From JBEIFW01 sp044370695 (GTDB lineage Bacteria; Actinomycetota; Acidimicrobiia; Acidimicrobiales; Ilumatobacteraceae): 20,594 nucleotides of DNA. A program made the position numbers and the translations under genes. The notes beneath the pieces are model-generated. The model ran no database searches, was not told where the DNA came from, and worked only from the letters and a program-made list of their open reading frames with translations. The stretch covers positions 1 through 20,594 of the forward strand of contig JBILVB010000053.1 of NCBI GenBank assembly GCA_044370695.1, read 5' to 3'. Shown piece by piece: positions 20,309 through 20,594 of this stretch; positions within the stretch are counted from its first letter, which is position 1, and the number at the start of each line of letters is the position of its first letter.

Positions 20309-20594
20309 GCATGCGCCTGTACGACACCGCCCGGCGTGCCGTGGTGCCGTTCGAGCCGGGCCCGCTCGTCACCATGTACACGTGCGGGATCACCCCGTAC
20401 GACGCCACGCATCTCGGGCACGCCGCGGTGTTCGTCACCTACGACGTCCTGCAACGCCGGCTGATCGACCGCGGGCACGAGATCCGTTGCGTGCGCAACG
20501 TCACCGACGTCGACGACCCGCTGTTCGCCAAGGCCCGCTCCCTCGGCGTGCACTACCTCGACCTCGCCGCCGCCGAGGAGGCCCGGTTCAAGGC
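20305..20594 (+). CDS. mshC: Cysteine:GlcN-Ins ligase MshC, N-terminal part (partial at window edge)
   Basis: The first 96 residues of a class I cysteinyl-tRNA-synthetase-fold enzyme; the frame is open at the right edge. MYTCGITPYDATHLGHA (24-40) carries Cys27 (zinc ligand) and the TPYDATHLGHA form of the HIGH motif, diagnostic of MshC. CysS normally reads GPTVYDxxHxGHA. VRNVTDVDDPLFAKA (63-77) also matches MshC. MshC joins cysteine to GlcN-Ins with ATP, one step before MshD. The ATG overlaps the npdG stop (ATGA); a second ATG two codons on is possible. It lacks the roughly 20-residue N-terminal extension of mycobacterial MshC. Confidence 0.9.
   Translation, partial: MSMRLYDTARRAVVPFEPGPLVTMYTCGITPYDATHLGHAAVFVTYDVLQRRLIDRGHEIRCVRNVTDVDDPLFAKARSLGVHYLDLAAAEEARFK

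Noticed and set aside
20305..20594. Cysteinyl-tRNA synthetase (CysS)
   Set aside because: The HIGH-region motif reads TPYDATHLGHA, the MshC form, rather than the PTVYD form of CysS.

Overview
This is a very GC-rich chromosomal window from an actinobacterium, most plausibly of the class Acidimicrobiia or a close relative. The genus assignment is inference; no rRNA is present. The evidence for Actinomycetota is two mycothiol biosynthesis genes (mshD, and the start of mshC), an F420H2:NADP oxidoreductase, an InhA-type enoyl-ACP reductase, a SigK/RskA-type sigma/anti-sigma pair, and a DosR/DosS-type two-component system. There are no rRNA or tRNA genes, insertion sequences or CRISPR arrays that I can see. 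It reads as ordinary core chromosome with one interesting regulatory island.

Layout. 1-68 is the tail of an unknown gene, followed by a repeat-rich intergenic stretch (69-258) with a 50-base palindrome. 259-1528 (minus) is a three-gene unit: small membrane protein, CxxC/HxH zinc-ribbon-like protein, mycothiol synthase mshD. 1576-3048 (plus) holds an enoyl-CoA hydratase/isomerase and a secreted or membrane-anchored protein. 3073-3765 (minus) is ribulose-phosphate 3-epimerase, divergent from a TrmA/RlmD-type RNA methyltransferase (3811-4977). 5050-6428 is the ECF sigma/anti-sigma pair. 6493-10384 is the regulatory island: a three-cupredoxin multicopper oxidase and a DosR-like response regulator on the minus strand, a divergent single-GAF DosS-like histidine kinase, and an Hrp1-like CBS protein. 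10453-12206 is a pseudouridine kinase/pseudouridine-5'-phosphate glycosidase operon. 12229-13427 (minus) is a translationally coupled pair of flavodoxin-fold NAD(P)H oxidoreductases, divergent from two tandem aminoglycoside/ecdysteroid-kinase-like phosphotransferases (13475-15597). 15544-18828 holds two divergent acyl-CoA synthetases. 18843-19610 (minus) is the InhA/FabI-type reductase, divergent from an npdG-type F420H2:NADP oxidoreductase whose stop overlaps the start of mshC, which runs off the window.

Two signals go beyond gene calling. First, nearly every transcription unit has a NANNNT hexamer (usually TANNNT) ending 6-8 bases before its start codon, with no Shine-Dalgarno. This is the signature of leaderless transcription, and it settles several GTG/TTG starts. 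Second, inverted repeats resembling the mycobacterial DosR box (GGGACTWWAGTCCC) lie upstream of the response regulator/kinase pair, the multicopper oxidase and the CBS/psuKG pair. The three promoters with such a box 37-44 bases upstream are also those with degraded -10 hexamers, as expected for activator dependence. The kinase keeps the heme-ligand histidine and distal tyrosine of DosS. I propose a compact DosR-type hypoxia/gas-response regulon that includes a novel multicopper oxidase and possibly pseudouridine salvage. The parts are read from sequence; the regulon is inference.
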